A stretch of 44,725 bases of DNA from the NCBI GenBank assembly GCA_014360565.1, contig JACIXH010000015.1:1-44725 (forward strand), read 5' to 3'. The position numbers and the translations under genes are program-made. Of the stretch, positions 26,608-34,605 are shown one piece after another. The notes below the pieces were generated by a model. It ran no database searches and was not told the origin of the DNA. It saw nothing but the letters and a program-made list of their open reading frames with translations. Within the stretch, counting starts at the first letter, position 1, and the number at the start of each line of letters is the position of its first letter. This stretch comes from Nocardia sp. (GTDB lineage Bacteria; Actinomycetota; Actinomycetes; Mycobacteriales; Mycobacteriaceae).

Positions 26608-28350
26608 TCATGCCCCGATACTCAGCAGCGCGCCTGCCGCGGATCCGCCCCGCCCGCGCCGAGCCGTCGACGGATCGGGAACGGGCACCGCGTCGAGCAG
26701 GCGGCGGGTGTACTCCTGAGCCGGTGCGGCGAATACCGCGCCCACTGCGCCGGTTTCGACGATCCGGCCCTGCCGCAGCACCACAACCCGGTCGGCGACC
26801 TGGTGCACCACGGCCAGATCGTGACTGATGAACAGGCAGGCGAAACCGTATTCGGCGCGTAGGTCGGCGAACAGGTCGAGTACCTGTGCCTGCACCGACA
26901 CATCGAGCGCGCTGGTGGGCTCGTCGGCTACCAGCAGCCGCGGCGCCAAAGCCAGCGCACGAGCCAGCGCGACCCGCTGACGTTGCCCGCCGGACAACTC
27001 CCCCGGCCTGCGTTGCGCGTAATCCCCGGGCAGGCGCACCGACTCGAGCAGATGCGCGACCTTGGCCCGCAACAGCGTGCCCGACGCGGCCCGATGTACC
27101 AGCAGCGGTTCGCCGATCGCGTCGGCGACAGTACGGCGCGGATCGAGCGAGGCACTCACATCCTGATGTACCAGCGCGACGTGCTTGCGTAGCCCACGCA
27201 GCTCGCGTCGCGATACTCCCCGCAGCGACATGCCCTGCAACCGGACCTGTCCCGAGGTAGCGGCGACCAGGCCGAGCGCGGCCCGTCCCAGTGTGCTCTT
27301 GCCCGAGCCGGATTCGCCGACGAGCCCGAGGACCTCTCTCGGCCCGAGTGTGAGCGAAACCCGCCGCAGCGCGGGGAAGGCCGCACCGCCGTGCCGGTCC
27401 GGGAAAACCACCGACAGATCATCGATCCGCACAATGTCGCGGTAGTCGGCTTCGGCTCGGCCGCCGCCCTTTTCGGCGACAACGGCAGGATCACGCGTGA
27501 CCACCCGCCGTAGGTCCTCGGTAGCCGATTCTCGGACTCCGCCGCGCGGCGATACCGCGGGCAGCCGCGGCACCGCGGCGAGCAGTGTGCGGGTGTAGTC
27601 CTGTCCCGGTTCGGCGAACAACCCGAATACCGTCTGCTCCTCGATCACCCGCCCCTCGCGCAGCACCACGACCCGGTCGGCGATCTCGGCGACCACCCCG
27701 AGATTGTGGGTGATGAACAGGATCGCCGTACCGCGCTCACGCTGTAGCGAGCGCAGCAGTGCGAGGATCTCGGCCTGCACGGTGACATCGAGGGCGGTGG
27801 TCGGCTCGTCGGCGATGAGCAGTTCGGGCTCACCGGTCAGGGCGAGCGCGATGGCCACCCGCTGCTTCTGTCCCCCGGACAGTTGATGCGGATACCAGTC
27901 GAGACGGTCGGCCGGTTCCGGGATATCCACGGCCGTCAGCAGTTCGATCGCGCGGGTTCGCACGGCGGCCTTGTCGGTCACCCCGTGCGCACGCAGGGCC
28001 TGCGCGATCTGGGTGCCGATCGTCTGCACGGGATTCAGAGCGGTCTGCGGCTCCTGGAAGACCATGGCCGCCTTGGTGCCCCGCAGCTCGCGCAGCGCGG
28101 ATTCGCCGGCCCCGATCACCTGCGCACCGGCGAGCCGGATCGACCCGCCTGCCCGCGCGCTTTCGGGCAGCAGCCCGAGGACCGCTCGGGCGGTGAGCGA
28201 TTTCCCCGAACCGGATTCACCGACAAGGGCGACCACTTCGCCCCGGCGAACCCGCAAGCTCACCCGGTCCACCACCGTTGCGTCCCCGAATGCCACCGTC
28301 AGCTCGTCGATATCGAGTACCGGCGCCTGCTGGTCAGGTTGTGCGCTCAT
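26608..28350 (-). CDS. Double-ATPase subunit of a peptide-type ABC importer (fused DppD-DppF type)
   Basis: This 580-residue protein has two complete ABC ATPase domains. Domain 1 (about 10-260) has Walker [13 protein letters not shown], signature [12 protein letters not shown] and Walker [13 protein letters not shown]. Domain 2 (about 310-560) has [24 protein letters not shown] and [12 protein letters not shown]. Both have the C-terminal extension pattern of oligopeptide/nickel transporter ATPases. It powers import through the two permeases encoded just upstream. ATG 28350 has AAGGAG 6 nt upstream and overlaps the stop of the preceding permease gene by 4 nt (ATGA), which fixes the start; the long open frame further upstream is spurious. 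It is the last gene of the operon and is followed by a hairpin. Confidence 0.93.
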   Translation of the reverse strand: MSAQPDQQAPVLDIDELTVAFGDATVVDRVSLRVRRGEVVALVGESGSGKSLTARAVLGLLPESARAGGSIRLAGAQVIGAGESALRELRGTKAAMVFQEPQTALNPVQTIGTQIAQALRAHGVTDKAAVRTRAIELLTAVDIPEPADRLDWYPHQLSGGQKQRVAIALALTGEPELLIADEPTTALDVTVQAEILALLRSLQRERGTAILFITHNLGVVAEIADRVVVLREGRVIEEQTVFGLFAEPGQDYTRTLLAAVPRLPAVSPRGGVRESATEDLRRVVTRDPAVVAEKGGGRAEADYRDIVRIDDLSVVFPDRHGGAAFPALRRVSLTLGPREVLGLVGESGSGKSTLGRAALGLVAATSGQVRLQGMSLRGVSRRELRGLRKHVALVHQDVSASLDPRRTVADAIGEPLLVHRAASGTLLRAKVAHLLESVRLPGDYAQRRPGELSGGQRQRVALARALALAPRLLVADEPTSALDVSVQAQVLDLFADLRAEYGFACLFISHDLAVVHQVADRVVVLRQGRIVETGAVGAVFAAPAQEYTRRLLDAVPVPDPSTARRGRGGSAAGALLSIGA

Positions 28351-29213
28351 GCCAATCTCCTTGCCCGGCCCAATGCCTGGGCTATCAACAGAAATCCCAG
28401 GATCAACGCGGCCACGACGGCCAGCGGTCCGATCGCCAACCACGGATTCGCGTCGAGGTCGGCGATCGAGGCGGCGATCAGCGAGCCCAGCGACGGCTGC
28501 GGCGGCAGTACGCCGATCCCGATGAAACTCATCGCACCCTCGATGAACACGGCCACCGACAGCGACAAGGCGAACTGGACGCCGAGCGGTTCGATCGCAT
28601 GGGGCAGCACATGCTTTCGCAGGATCCACCAGGTATCGGCGCCGATCACCTGCGAGGCTTCGACAAACGGCTGTTCGCGCACGGCCAGTACCGCCGTGCG
28701 GATCTGGCGGCCGAAGATCGGGATCTCGGCCGCGACGATCACGATGACCACCGCGTGCCAGCCGGGCCCCGTGATGGCGGCGAGCGCGATTCCCAAGATC
28801 AGCGTCGGGAAGGCCAGGATCAGATCGAAGACCCGTTGCACGGTGACGTCCGCGATCGGGTGGACGGTGGCGACCAGCCCCACCAGCGCGCCGATCACGG
28901 CGCCGATCGGCACCGCGACCAGCGCGATCAGCAGATCGATTCGGATACCCGCCAGCACCCGCGCGGCCACGTCACGGTTGAGACGGTCGGTGCCGAGCCA
29001 GTGCTGCGCGCTCGGCCCGAGCAGGTTGGCGCCGGGGATCTGGGTGAGCGGATCGTGCGAGCTGAGCACTCCCGCGAACACCCCGGCCAGCGCCACCGCG
29101 ACCACCAGCAGCACCCCGGCCAGCCCCTGCCCATGGCGAAGCGCCCGCAACGCCCCCGACGATGCAGGTGAACGACGTTCTGCGACAGTGCTGTTCAACG
29201 AATCGAGCGTCAT
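28347..29213 (-). CDS. Peptide-type ABC transporter permease (DppC family)
   Basis: This 288-residue inner-membrane permease has about six hydrophobic helices. Its N-terminal segment contains GPSAQHWLGTDRLNRDVAARVL, the DppC hallmark. The EAA loop reads QPFVEASQVIGADTWWILRKHVLPHAIEPL and contacts the ATPase. ATG 29213 overlaps the dppB-type stop by 4 nt and its own stop overlaps the ATPase start by 4 nt, so the set is translationally coupled. Confidence 0.93.
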   Translation of the reverse strand: MTLDSLNSTVAERRSPASSGALRALRHGQGLAGVLLVVAVALAGVFAGVLSSHDPLTQIPGANLLGPSAQHWLGTDRLNRDVAARVLAGIRIDLLIALVAVPIGAVIGALVGLVATVHPIADVTVQRVFDLILAFPTLILGIALAAITGPGWHAVVIVIVAAEIPIFGRQIRTAVLAVREQPFVEASQVIGADTWWILRKHVLPHAIEPLGVQFALSLSVAVFIEGAMSFIGIGVLPPQPSLGSLIAASIADLDANPWLAIGPLAVVAALILGFLLIAQALGRARRLA

Positions 29214-30169
29214 GACCGGCCGCCGATCCGAATCCGTGGGTCCAGCCAGGCATGCGCGACATCGGTGACCAGCTGAATCGCCACGAACACCGCCACCGAC
29301 AGCAGCAACAGCACCTGCACGAGCGGATAGTCGCGACGGCTGATCCCCTGTTCGATGAGCTGCCCGATCCCCGGCCACACGAAGGCGGCTTCCACCAGCA
29401 CCGCACCACCGAGCAGCTGCCCGGTCTGGATGCCGAGCACGGTGAGCATGGTCGGTAGCGCGTTGCGCAGTGCGCCATGGGTCACGATCTCACGATGCGA
29501 GATGCCGAGCGAACGCGCCGTCAGCACATACGGTTTCGCGAGTTCGGTGCGCAGTGCTTCGGTGAGGAACCGGGTGAGCGCGGCCGACACCGGCAGGGCA
29601 AGGCAGATCGCGGGCAGCAGTAGATACTGCACCGCGATATCGGGCCGGGCGATGAATCCGTCCGGCGGCACCCCGCCCGCGGGCAGCACCGGAACCACGA
29701 CGGCGAACACGAGCACCAGCAGCGGGCCGACGACGAACGTCGGCAGCGCGACCGCGACCGTATTGGCGGCGGCGACCAGGGTGTTCAACCAGCGGCTGGG
29801 CCAGAGCACCGAGGCCACCGACACGATCATGCTCACCAGCACGGCCAGCAGCAGGGCACTCACCGTGAGCACCAGGGTGTTGCCGAGCCCACGGCCCACC
29901 AGGTCGGTGATCTCGCCGCCGATGATGTAGGAGCGCCCGAGATCGAGGGTGAACAGCTCGCCCAGCCACTGCAGATACTGCACCGGGATCGAGCGGTCGA
30001 GGCCGAGTTGGTGGCGGATCACCTCGATGGTCTGCAGTGTCGCGTCGTTGCCCGCCAGGATGGTGGCCGGATCACCCGGGACCAGCCGCAGCACCAGGAA
30101 GATCAGCACCGAGGCGCCGAACAGCACCAGCAGCGCCGACGGAAGACGGTGTAGCAGATAGCGCGTCAT
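29210..30169 (-). CDS. Peptide-type ABC transporter permease (DppB family)
   Basis: This 319-residue permease begins MTRYLLHRLPSALLVLFGAS, the typical DppB start. Next comes the RLVPGDPATIL segment, then six predicted membrane helices. The EAA loop near the middle reads TARSLGISHREIVTHGALRNALP. ATG 30169 overlaps the binding-protein stop by 4 nt. It forms the channel together with the DppC-type protein. Confidence 0.93.
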   Translation of the reverse strand: MTRYLLHRLPSALLVLFGASVLIFLVLRLVPGDPATILAGNDATLQTIEVIRHQLGLDRSIPVQYLQWLGELFTLDLGRSYIIGGEITDLVGRGLGNTLVLTVSALLLAVLVSMIVSVASVLWPSRWLNTLVAAANTVAVALPTFVVGPLLVLVFAVVVPVLPAGGVPPDGFIARPDIAVQYLLLPAICLALPVSAALTRFLTEALRTELAKPYVLTARSLGISHREIVTHGALRNALPTMLTVLGIQTGQLLGGAVLVEAAFVWPGIGQLIEQGISRRDYPLVQVLLLLSVAVFVAIQLVTDVAHAWLDPRIRIGGRS

Positions 30170-31743
30170 GACAGGAAGGTGTCGGTGAGGACAGGTTCGC
30201 GCCGCTTGGTCCAGGCGAAACCGTGCACCGTGTCGACGGCGGAGTACTGCGAGAAATGCACGCCGATCTCGATCAGGAACAGTCCGTCGAGGAGCTGATC
30301 GGTGAGGCTCTGATAGGCGCGCACCGCCTCGGGGCCGGCGCCCTGCGGCAGCTGCCATGCCGTGTCGGCGGCCGCGGTGTAGGCAGGAGATTCGTAACGC
30401 GAGGCATTGCGGCGGGCATTGAACGGATATGCGCTCACGGTGAGTGTCGACGGGACGAACTGCGCCCACGAATGGTCGGTGACCCACAGGCCACGGAACC
30501 GCTGACCGGTGAGTTGTTCGACGAAGGTGGCGGCGTCGACCGGATCGAGTTCGACGTCGATGCCCGCGTCGGCGAGGTTGGCCTGCACGATCTGGGCGAC
30601 CTCGCCGTTCCCCGGGGAAAAGGTCAGCGGCAGCTTCGGTGGCTTGCCCGCCTCGCCGAGCAGCCGCTTCGCCTTGTCGATGTCACGGCTGTAGACGGTG
30701 TTGCGGGACTCGTCGAAGGCGGGCGAGTTCTTGGGCCACGGCACGTTGAGTGGGTATCCGGCGCCGCGGAACACCTCGTCGACGATGCGGTCACGGTCGA
30801 TGGAGTAGGCGATGGCCTGGCGCACCCGCACATCGGCGAGCGCGGGTTCGGTCACGTTGACACCCACATAGGCTTGCAGCTCAGCGCCTTCCAGATCGTG
30901 CACGGTGAATCCGGGGCTCTTGCCGATGTTTTCGGCATCGCGGTAGCCGAGGTCGCGCGCCGCGGCGATCTGACCGGACTTCAGCGCGTTGAGCAGCGCG
31001 TTGGGGTCGGCGATGATCGAGACCTCGACGCGGTCGAGATAGGGACGTTCCGGCACCCAGTAGCTCGGGTTCTTCTCGAAGATCAACTGCGAGTTCGGGA
31101 CGCGCTCGACGTACCGGAAAGGGCCGGTGCCGATGTAGGTGTCGCCGGTGCCGAGCTGGTCCGCGGTGGCACTGTCCAGGATCGGCACGGTGTCGAGCAG
31201 GTCGTAGATATTGCTCAACGGGTGAGCGAGCTGCAACACGATCCGCGTCGGCGAGACGATGTCGAATCCGATGACCGCCGCCGCTGAACTACGCAGCTGC
31301 GCAGACCATTTGGCATCGGCGTAGGTGCGCAGTGAGAACTCCACGTCCTCGGCGGTAAAAGGGCGCCCGGAATGGAACTTCACGTCCTCGCGCAGGTCCA
31401 AGCTCAGCGCACGGCCGTCGGCGGCGAGTTGCCATGACGTCGCGAGCAGCGGTTGCGGTTGCAGGCTGTCGTTGGGATATCGGATCAGCGATTCGTAGAC
31501 CAGGCCGATCACGACCGGGGTGGCCGCGGTGTTGGTGAGCAGATTCGCCGGCACCAGATCCTCCCGGATACCGACCTTCAGGGTGCCGCCGCGCACCGGT
31601 GTCGCGTCGCCACCACCCTGCTTCTGTTGCGAGACCGCCGAGGTGCAGGCCGCCAGCGCGGCGCCACCGAAGATGGCGGCCGCGGCGATGCCGCTGGTGC
31701 GCAGGAAGTTTCGGCGGCCGAAGCCACTGGGCGTTGAACTCAT
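30166..31743 (-). CDS. Family 5 extracellular solute-binding lipoprotein of the ABC importer
   Basis: This 525-residue substrate-binding protein has a Tat-type signal (GRRNFLR at 9-15) and a lipobox LAAC with acylated Cys33. The mature protein shows family SBP_bac_5 landmarks: VRGGTLKVG, LATSWQLAADGRALSLDLREDVKFHSGRPFTAEDV and the IGTGPFRYVE region. Such proteins bind peptides, nickel, glutathione or other polar compounds, and the ligand cannot be read from sequence. Its context (polycysteine leader, divergent sulfatase, nearby methionine salvage) suggests a sulfur-containing ligand. ATG 31743 has GAGG about 9 nt upstream. It is the first large gene of a four-gene coupled operon. Confidence 0.9.
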   Translation of the reverse strand: MSSTPSGFGRRNFLRTSGIAAAAIFGGAALAACTSAVSQQKQGGGDATPVRGGTLKVGIREDLVPANLLTNTAATPVVIGLVYESLIRYPNDSLQPQPLLATSWQLAADGRALSLDLREDVKFHSGRPFTAEDVEFSLRTYADAKWSAQLRSSAAAVIGFDIVSPTRIVLQLAHPLSNIYDLLDTVPILDSATADQLGTGDTYIGTGPFRYVERVPNSQLIFEKNPSYWVPERPYLDRVEVSIIADPNALLNALKSGQIAAARDLGYRDAENIGKSPGFTVHDLEGAELQAYVGVNVTEPALADVRVRQAIAYSIDRDRIVDEVFRGAGYPLNVPWPKNSPAFDESRNTVYSRDIDKAKRLLGEAGKPPKLPLTFSPGNGEVAQIVQANLADAGIDVELDPVDAATFVEQLTGQRFRGLWVTDHSWAQFVPSTLTVSAYPFNARRNASRYESPAYTAAADTAWQLPQGAGPEAVRAYQSLTDQLLDGLFLIEIGVHFSQYSAVDTVHGFAWTKRREPVLTDTFLS

Positions 31744-31851
31744 GGCGAAGATCCTCGAAGACGCCTCGGCCCGCGCGGCGAGCCGAGGAGGGTGCTCGAT
31801 GCACCGCAGGAAAGGGAACACATCGGCAGCGGCGAACGTCGTTGGCGTTCG
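31744..31851 (-). promoter_or_regulatory. Putative cysteine-responsive attenuator leader between the polycysteine sORF and the binding-protein gene
   Basis: Read on the minus strand this 108-nt leader holds two foldable elements. The first is a hairpin CGAACG/CGTTCG overlapping the sORF stop, extendable by GCGG/CCGC. The second is a stem CCTCGGC/GCCGAGG (about 31770-31790). TCCTCG (31784-31789) is also complementary to CGAGGA (31752-31757), which contains the Shine-Dalgarno of the binding-protein gene. Two mutually exclusive pairings of the same strand are therefore possible, one freeing and one hiding the ribosome site. This is inferred by eye without energy calculation. Confidence 0.5.
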
Positions 31852-31905
31852 TCAGCCGCGCAGGACGCGACACGAACAGCAGCAGGGTGGCTGATTCGTG
31901 GGCAC
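31852..31905 (-). CDS. Polycysteine leader peptide (17 codons), leaderless sORF
   Basis: GTG 31905 opens a 17-codon frame encoding MPTNQPPCCCSCRVLRG, then TGA. Four of five consecutive codons are for cysteine, which is highly unlikely by chance in this protein-poor region. A TANNNT -10 box (TAGCGT) ends 7 nt before the GTG, so the mRNA should start with the start codon. This matches the polycysteine leaderless small ORFs shown in mycobacteria to act as cysteine-responsive attenuators of downstream operons. The presumed role is sensing cysteinyl-tRNA supply by ribosome speed through the Cys tract, controlling expression of the ABC importer 109 nt downstream. It is far too short for ordinary gene callers. 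Confidence 0.8.
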   Translation of the reverse strand: MPTNQPPCCCSCRVLRG

Positions 31906-31912
31906 GGCAGTG

Positions 31913-31918
31913 ACGCTA
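31913..31918 (-). promoter_or_regulatory. -10 box (TAGCGT) of the polycysteine leader / ABC importer operon
   Basis: The hexamer fits TANNNT and lies 7 nt before GTG 31905, giving a leaderless transcript. The same hexamer with the same spacing precedes rpf at 439-444. No good -35 hexamer is seen at 17 bp, which is common in this group. Confidence 0.55.
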
Positions 31919-31960
31919 ACAAGTTGCGGCGCACCGGTCACCGATTCCACGCACACTGCA

Positions 31961-31986
31961 CATAACCCTGGTGACCTGCGGTTATG
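31961..31986. promoter_or_regulatory. Inverted repeat in the divergent sulfatase / importer control region
   Basis: CATAACC (31961-31967) and GGTTATG (31980-31986) are perfect inverted 7-mers 12 bp apart. They lie about 40 bp upstream of the importer -10 box and about 20 bp before the sulfatase start. A related GGTCACC/GGTGACC pair is at 31936 and 31970. It is a candidate operator for a dimeric regulator of both directions. Confidence 0.4.
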
Positions 31987-32003
31987 TCGCCTTCACTGTC
32001 ACA

Positions 32004-34445
32004 ATGGCTGTTCCATCCCATGCTCGCGGTTACGAATCCTTCGGCGGCTCGGCCGGACGCACCTGCGCGGAGTCGACCCCCGATTGGACCTACCCGCCCA
32101 CCGGGCCCGCCGGTGCGCCCAACATCGTTGTCGTGCTCGTCGACGACATGGGCTACAGCGATATCGGCCCGTTCGGCTCGGAGATCGAGACGCCGACCCT
32201 GGATCGTCTCGCGGCCCAGGGTGTTCGGCTGTCGAACTACCACACCACGCCGCTGTGCTCGCCCTCGCGCGCCGCGCTGCTGACCGGAATCAATGCCCAC
32301 CGTGCGGGTTTCGGCTTCGTCGCCAACGCCGATCCGGGCTATCCGGGTCTGCGGCTGGAACTGGCCGACGATGTGCTCACCCTGCCGGAGATGCTGCGCG
32401 ACAACGGATACGCCACCTACGCGGTGGGCAAATGGCATCTGGTTCGCGATGCCACGATGAACCCCGCTGCGAATCGCGGCTCCTGGCCGACCCAGCGTGG
32501 ATTCGACCGCTACTACGGGTCTTTGGAGGGCCTGAACTCCTTCTACTATCCCAACCAACTGATCTCGGACGCCTCGGTGGTCGACGTCGAGGAATACCCG
32601 CAGGACTACTACCTCACCGACGATCTCACCGACAAGGCGCTGTCCTATATCAAGGACTTGCGCGCGCACGACGCGGACAAGCCGTTCTTCCTGTACTTCG
32701 CACACGTGGCGATGCACGGACCACTGCAGGCCAAGGCCGAGGACCAGGCCAAATACCGCGGTCGCTATGCCGAGGGCTGGGACGAGCTGCGCAGGCGCCG
32801 CTTCGCCGAGCAGCTGGCCCATGGCCTGTTCCCGCCGGGTACCCAGCAGAAGCCGCGCAATACCGAGCCCGGTTACGAAGCAGCGCAATGGACGTCACTG
32901 TCGGCTGACGAGCAGCGGCGCTACGCGAAGTACATGGAGGTGTACGCGGGCATGGTCGACAGCATCGACCAGAGCCTGGGCCGCATCGTCGACCTGCTCG
33001 ACGAGCTCGGCGAATTCGACAACACCATCATCGTGTTCACCTCCGACAACGGCGGCACCGCCGAGGGCGGGCCGGAGGGCACCCGCTCCTATTTCGCCGA
33101 GTTCGCCCACGTCGACGACCCGGAGTGGGTGGGCGATGTCGCGCACGACGAAGACCTGATCGGCACCGCGCGGCTGGGCGTGCACTATCCGCGCGGCTGG
33201 GGTCAGGCGTCCAACACCCCGTTCCGGTTCTACAAGGGACAGACCTTCGCGGGCGGAGTGCGGGTGCCGCTGGTGGTGTCGTGGCCGAAGGGGTTGCCGC
33301 GCACCGACGCCGACTCCGGGATCCGCCATGAATACGCCTACGTCACCGATCTCGCTCCGACCCTGCTCGAATTGGCAGGTCTGCGATCACCGAGCGTGCG
33401 TCATGGGCTGCCCGCCAAGGAATTCGACGGCGTGTCCGCGGCCGAGCTGCTGCGCGACCCCACCGCGCAGACCCTGCACACCGAGCAGTACTCCGAGATG
33501 ACCGGTCATCGCGGGTTCTATCGCGATGGCTGGAAGCTGCTGTCGTTGCACGAGGCCGACAGCGATCTGGACGCACCGAACTGGCAGCTGTTCGACGTCC
33601 GCGCCGACCCCACCGAACTGCACGACCTCTCGGCGCGGTACCCGGACAAGGCTGCCGAACTCGCCCGCGCATGGGACGAATCTGCTTGGGCCAACACTGT
33701 TTTCCCGCTCCTGACGCGGGCGGACCTGTCCCGACGTCGCCCGGAGGAGGCCCGATTCGCTGCCCCGATCCGCCTGCTCCCCGGCACCCCGACCCTGGAG
33801 CGCTACCGGTCCCAGCGCCTCATCGCCTACCGCGACTTCACGATCACCGCCGACCTGACCGCCGCCCGCCCTTCCCTCGACCCGCCCCGGGCAGCATCGT
33901 CGCCGACCGCAGGCACCGACGTGCACGCTGCGGGCACGGCGTCGGCCGCCGATGCACGCGCGGCCGTCGCGCCCACGGCCCGGCCGGAAATCGGCTATCG
34001 GCGTGGCGATGAGGGCGTGCTGGTCGCCCACGGTGATCCGCTCGGCGGATATCTGCTCTACATCGAGGACGGCGAGGTGGTGCTCGGCGTGAACAGCTAC
34101 GGCCGCTACGCCTCGGTGGGCGCACCGCTACCGATCGGGGCGAGGCAGATCACGGTGCGCGCCACCGTACGGCCGCACCTGCGCTGGGATTTCACCATCG
34201 AGGTGGACGACACACCCCTGGCCGAGCTCACCGACCGGGTGCAACTCGTCGGCATGGCGCCGTGGACCGGGATCTCCGTCGGTGTGGACGCGCGCGGTCC
34301 GGTCGCGTGGGAGCTGCGTACGCGACGCGGATCGTTCCGCTATACCGGCGGGCTGCGGGCGGTCACCTACACGCCCGGCCCGATTCAGGTCCCGCAGCGC
34401 ACGATCGAGGCGGTGGAGCGCGAAGCCGAGTACGCCGCGGAGTGA
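32004..34445 (+). CDS. Type I (formylglycine-dependent) sulfatase, cytoplasmic
   Basis: This 813-residue sulfatase begins with the alkaline-phosphatase-like fold APNIVVVLVDDMGYSDIG; Asp47 and Asp48 are likely Ca2+ ligands. The sulfatase signature TTPLCSPSRAALLTG follows, with Cys85, which is converted to formylglycine for catalysis. GKWHLVRD, HVAMHGPLQ and FTSDNGGT are further conserved metal/active-site motifs. The last 150 residues or so form a beta-rich domain seen in mycobacterial AtsA/AtsD-type enzymes. It would hydrolyse sulfate esters and release sulfate. No signal peptide is present, so the substrate must be made inside or imported. ATG 32004 is taken as start; the frame is open from 31971, and a ribosome-binding site is not obvious. 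It is divergent from the importer operon. Confidence 0.9.
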   Translation: MAVPSHARGYESFGGSAGRTCAESTPDWTYPPTGPAGAPNIVVVLVDDMGYSDIGPFGSEIETPTLDRLAAQGVRLSNYHTTPLCSPSRAALLTGINAHRAGFGFVANADPGYPGLRLELADDVLTLPEMLRDNGYATYAVGKWHLVRDATMNPAANRGSWPTQRGFDRYYGSLEGLNSFYYPNQLISDASVVDVEEYPQDYYLTDDLTDKALSYIKDLRAHDADKPFFLYFAHVAMHGPLQAKAEDQAKYRGRYAEGWDELRRRRFAEQLAHGLFPPGTQQKPRNTEPGYEAAQWTSLSADEQRRYAKYMEVYAGMVDSIDQSLGRIVDLLDELGEFDNTIIVFTSDNGGTAEGGPEGTRSYFAEFAHVDDPEWVGDVAHDEDLIGTARLGVHYPRGWGQASNTPFRFYKGQTFAGGVRVPLVVSWPKGLPRTDADSGIRHEYAYVTDLAPTLLELAGLRSPSVRHGLPAKEFDGVSAAELLRDPTAQTLHTEQYSEMTGHRGFYRDGWKLLSLHEADSDLDAPNWQLFDVRADPTELHDLSARYPDKAAELARAWDESAWANTVFPLLTRADLSRRRPEEARFAAPIRLLPGTPTLERYRSQRLIAYRDFTITADLTAARPSLDPPRAASSPTAGTDVHAAGTASAADARAAVAPTARPEIGYRRGDEGVLVAHGDPLGGYLLYIEDGEVVLGVNSYGRYASVGAPLPIGARQITVRATVRPHLRWDFTIEVDDTPLAELTDRVQLVGMAPWTGISVGVDARGPVAWELRTRRGSFRYTGGLRAVTYTPGPIQVPQRTIEAVEREAEYAAE

Positions 34446-34605
34446 CCGGCGCCGATGGACCGCGCTGAGTGCACCGGTCGCAGCGCGTCGTTCTGCCGAG
34501 CGCTCGGGTGAACAGTGTCCGTTGCGCGCAGCCCAGCAGCACGTGTCCCGCCCAGCTCGGATACCGTTTACGAGCCGCAATGATCACGCAGACAGGACAC
34601 ACCCC
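34446..34605. promoter_or_regulatory. Intergenic region before the methionine-salvage operon
   Basis: This 160-bp gap holds the perfect 12-bp palindrome CCGAGCGCTCGG (34496-34507) and a TACCGT -10-like box (34562-34567). The box would give an mRNA leader of about 30 nt for mtnA. No SAM riboswitch-like structure was recognised. Confidence 0.4.

Noticed and set aside
31740..31934. A 64-codon minus-strand frame across the polycysteine leader
   Set aside because: It is in another frame from the CCCSC sORF, lacks a start signal and overlaps the binding-protein start; the leaderless 17-codon frame explains the region better.
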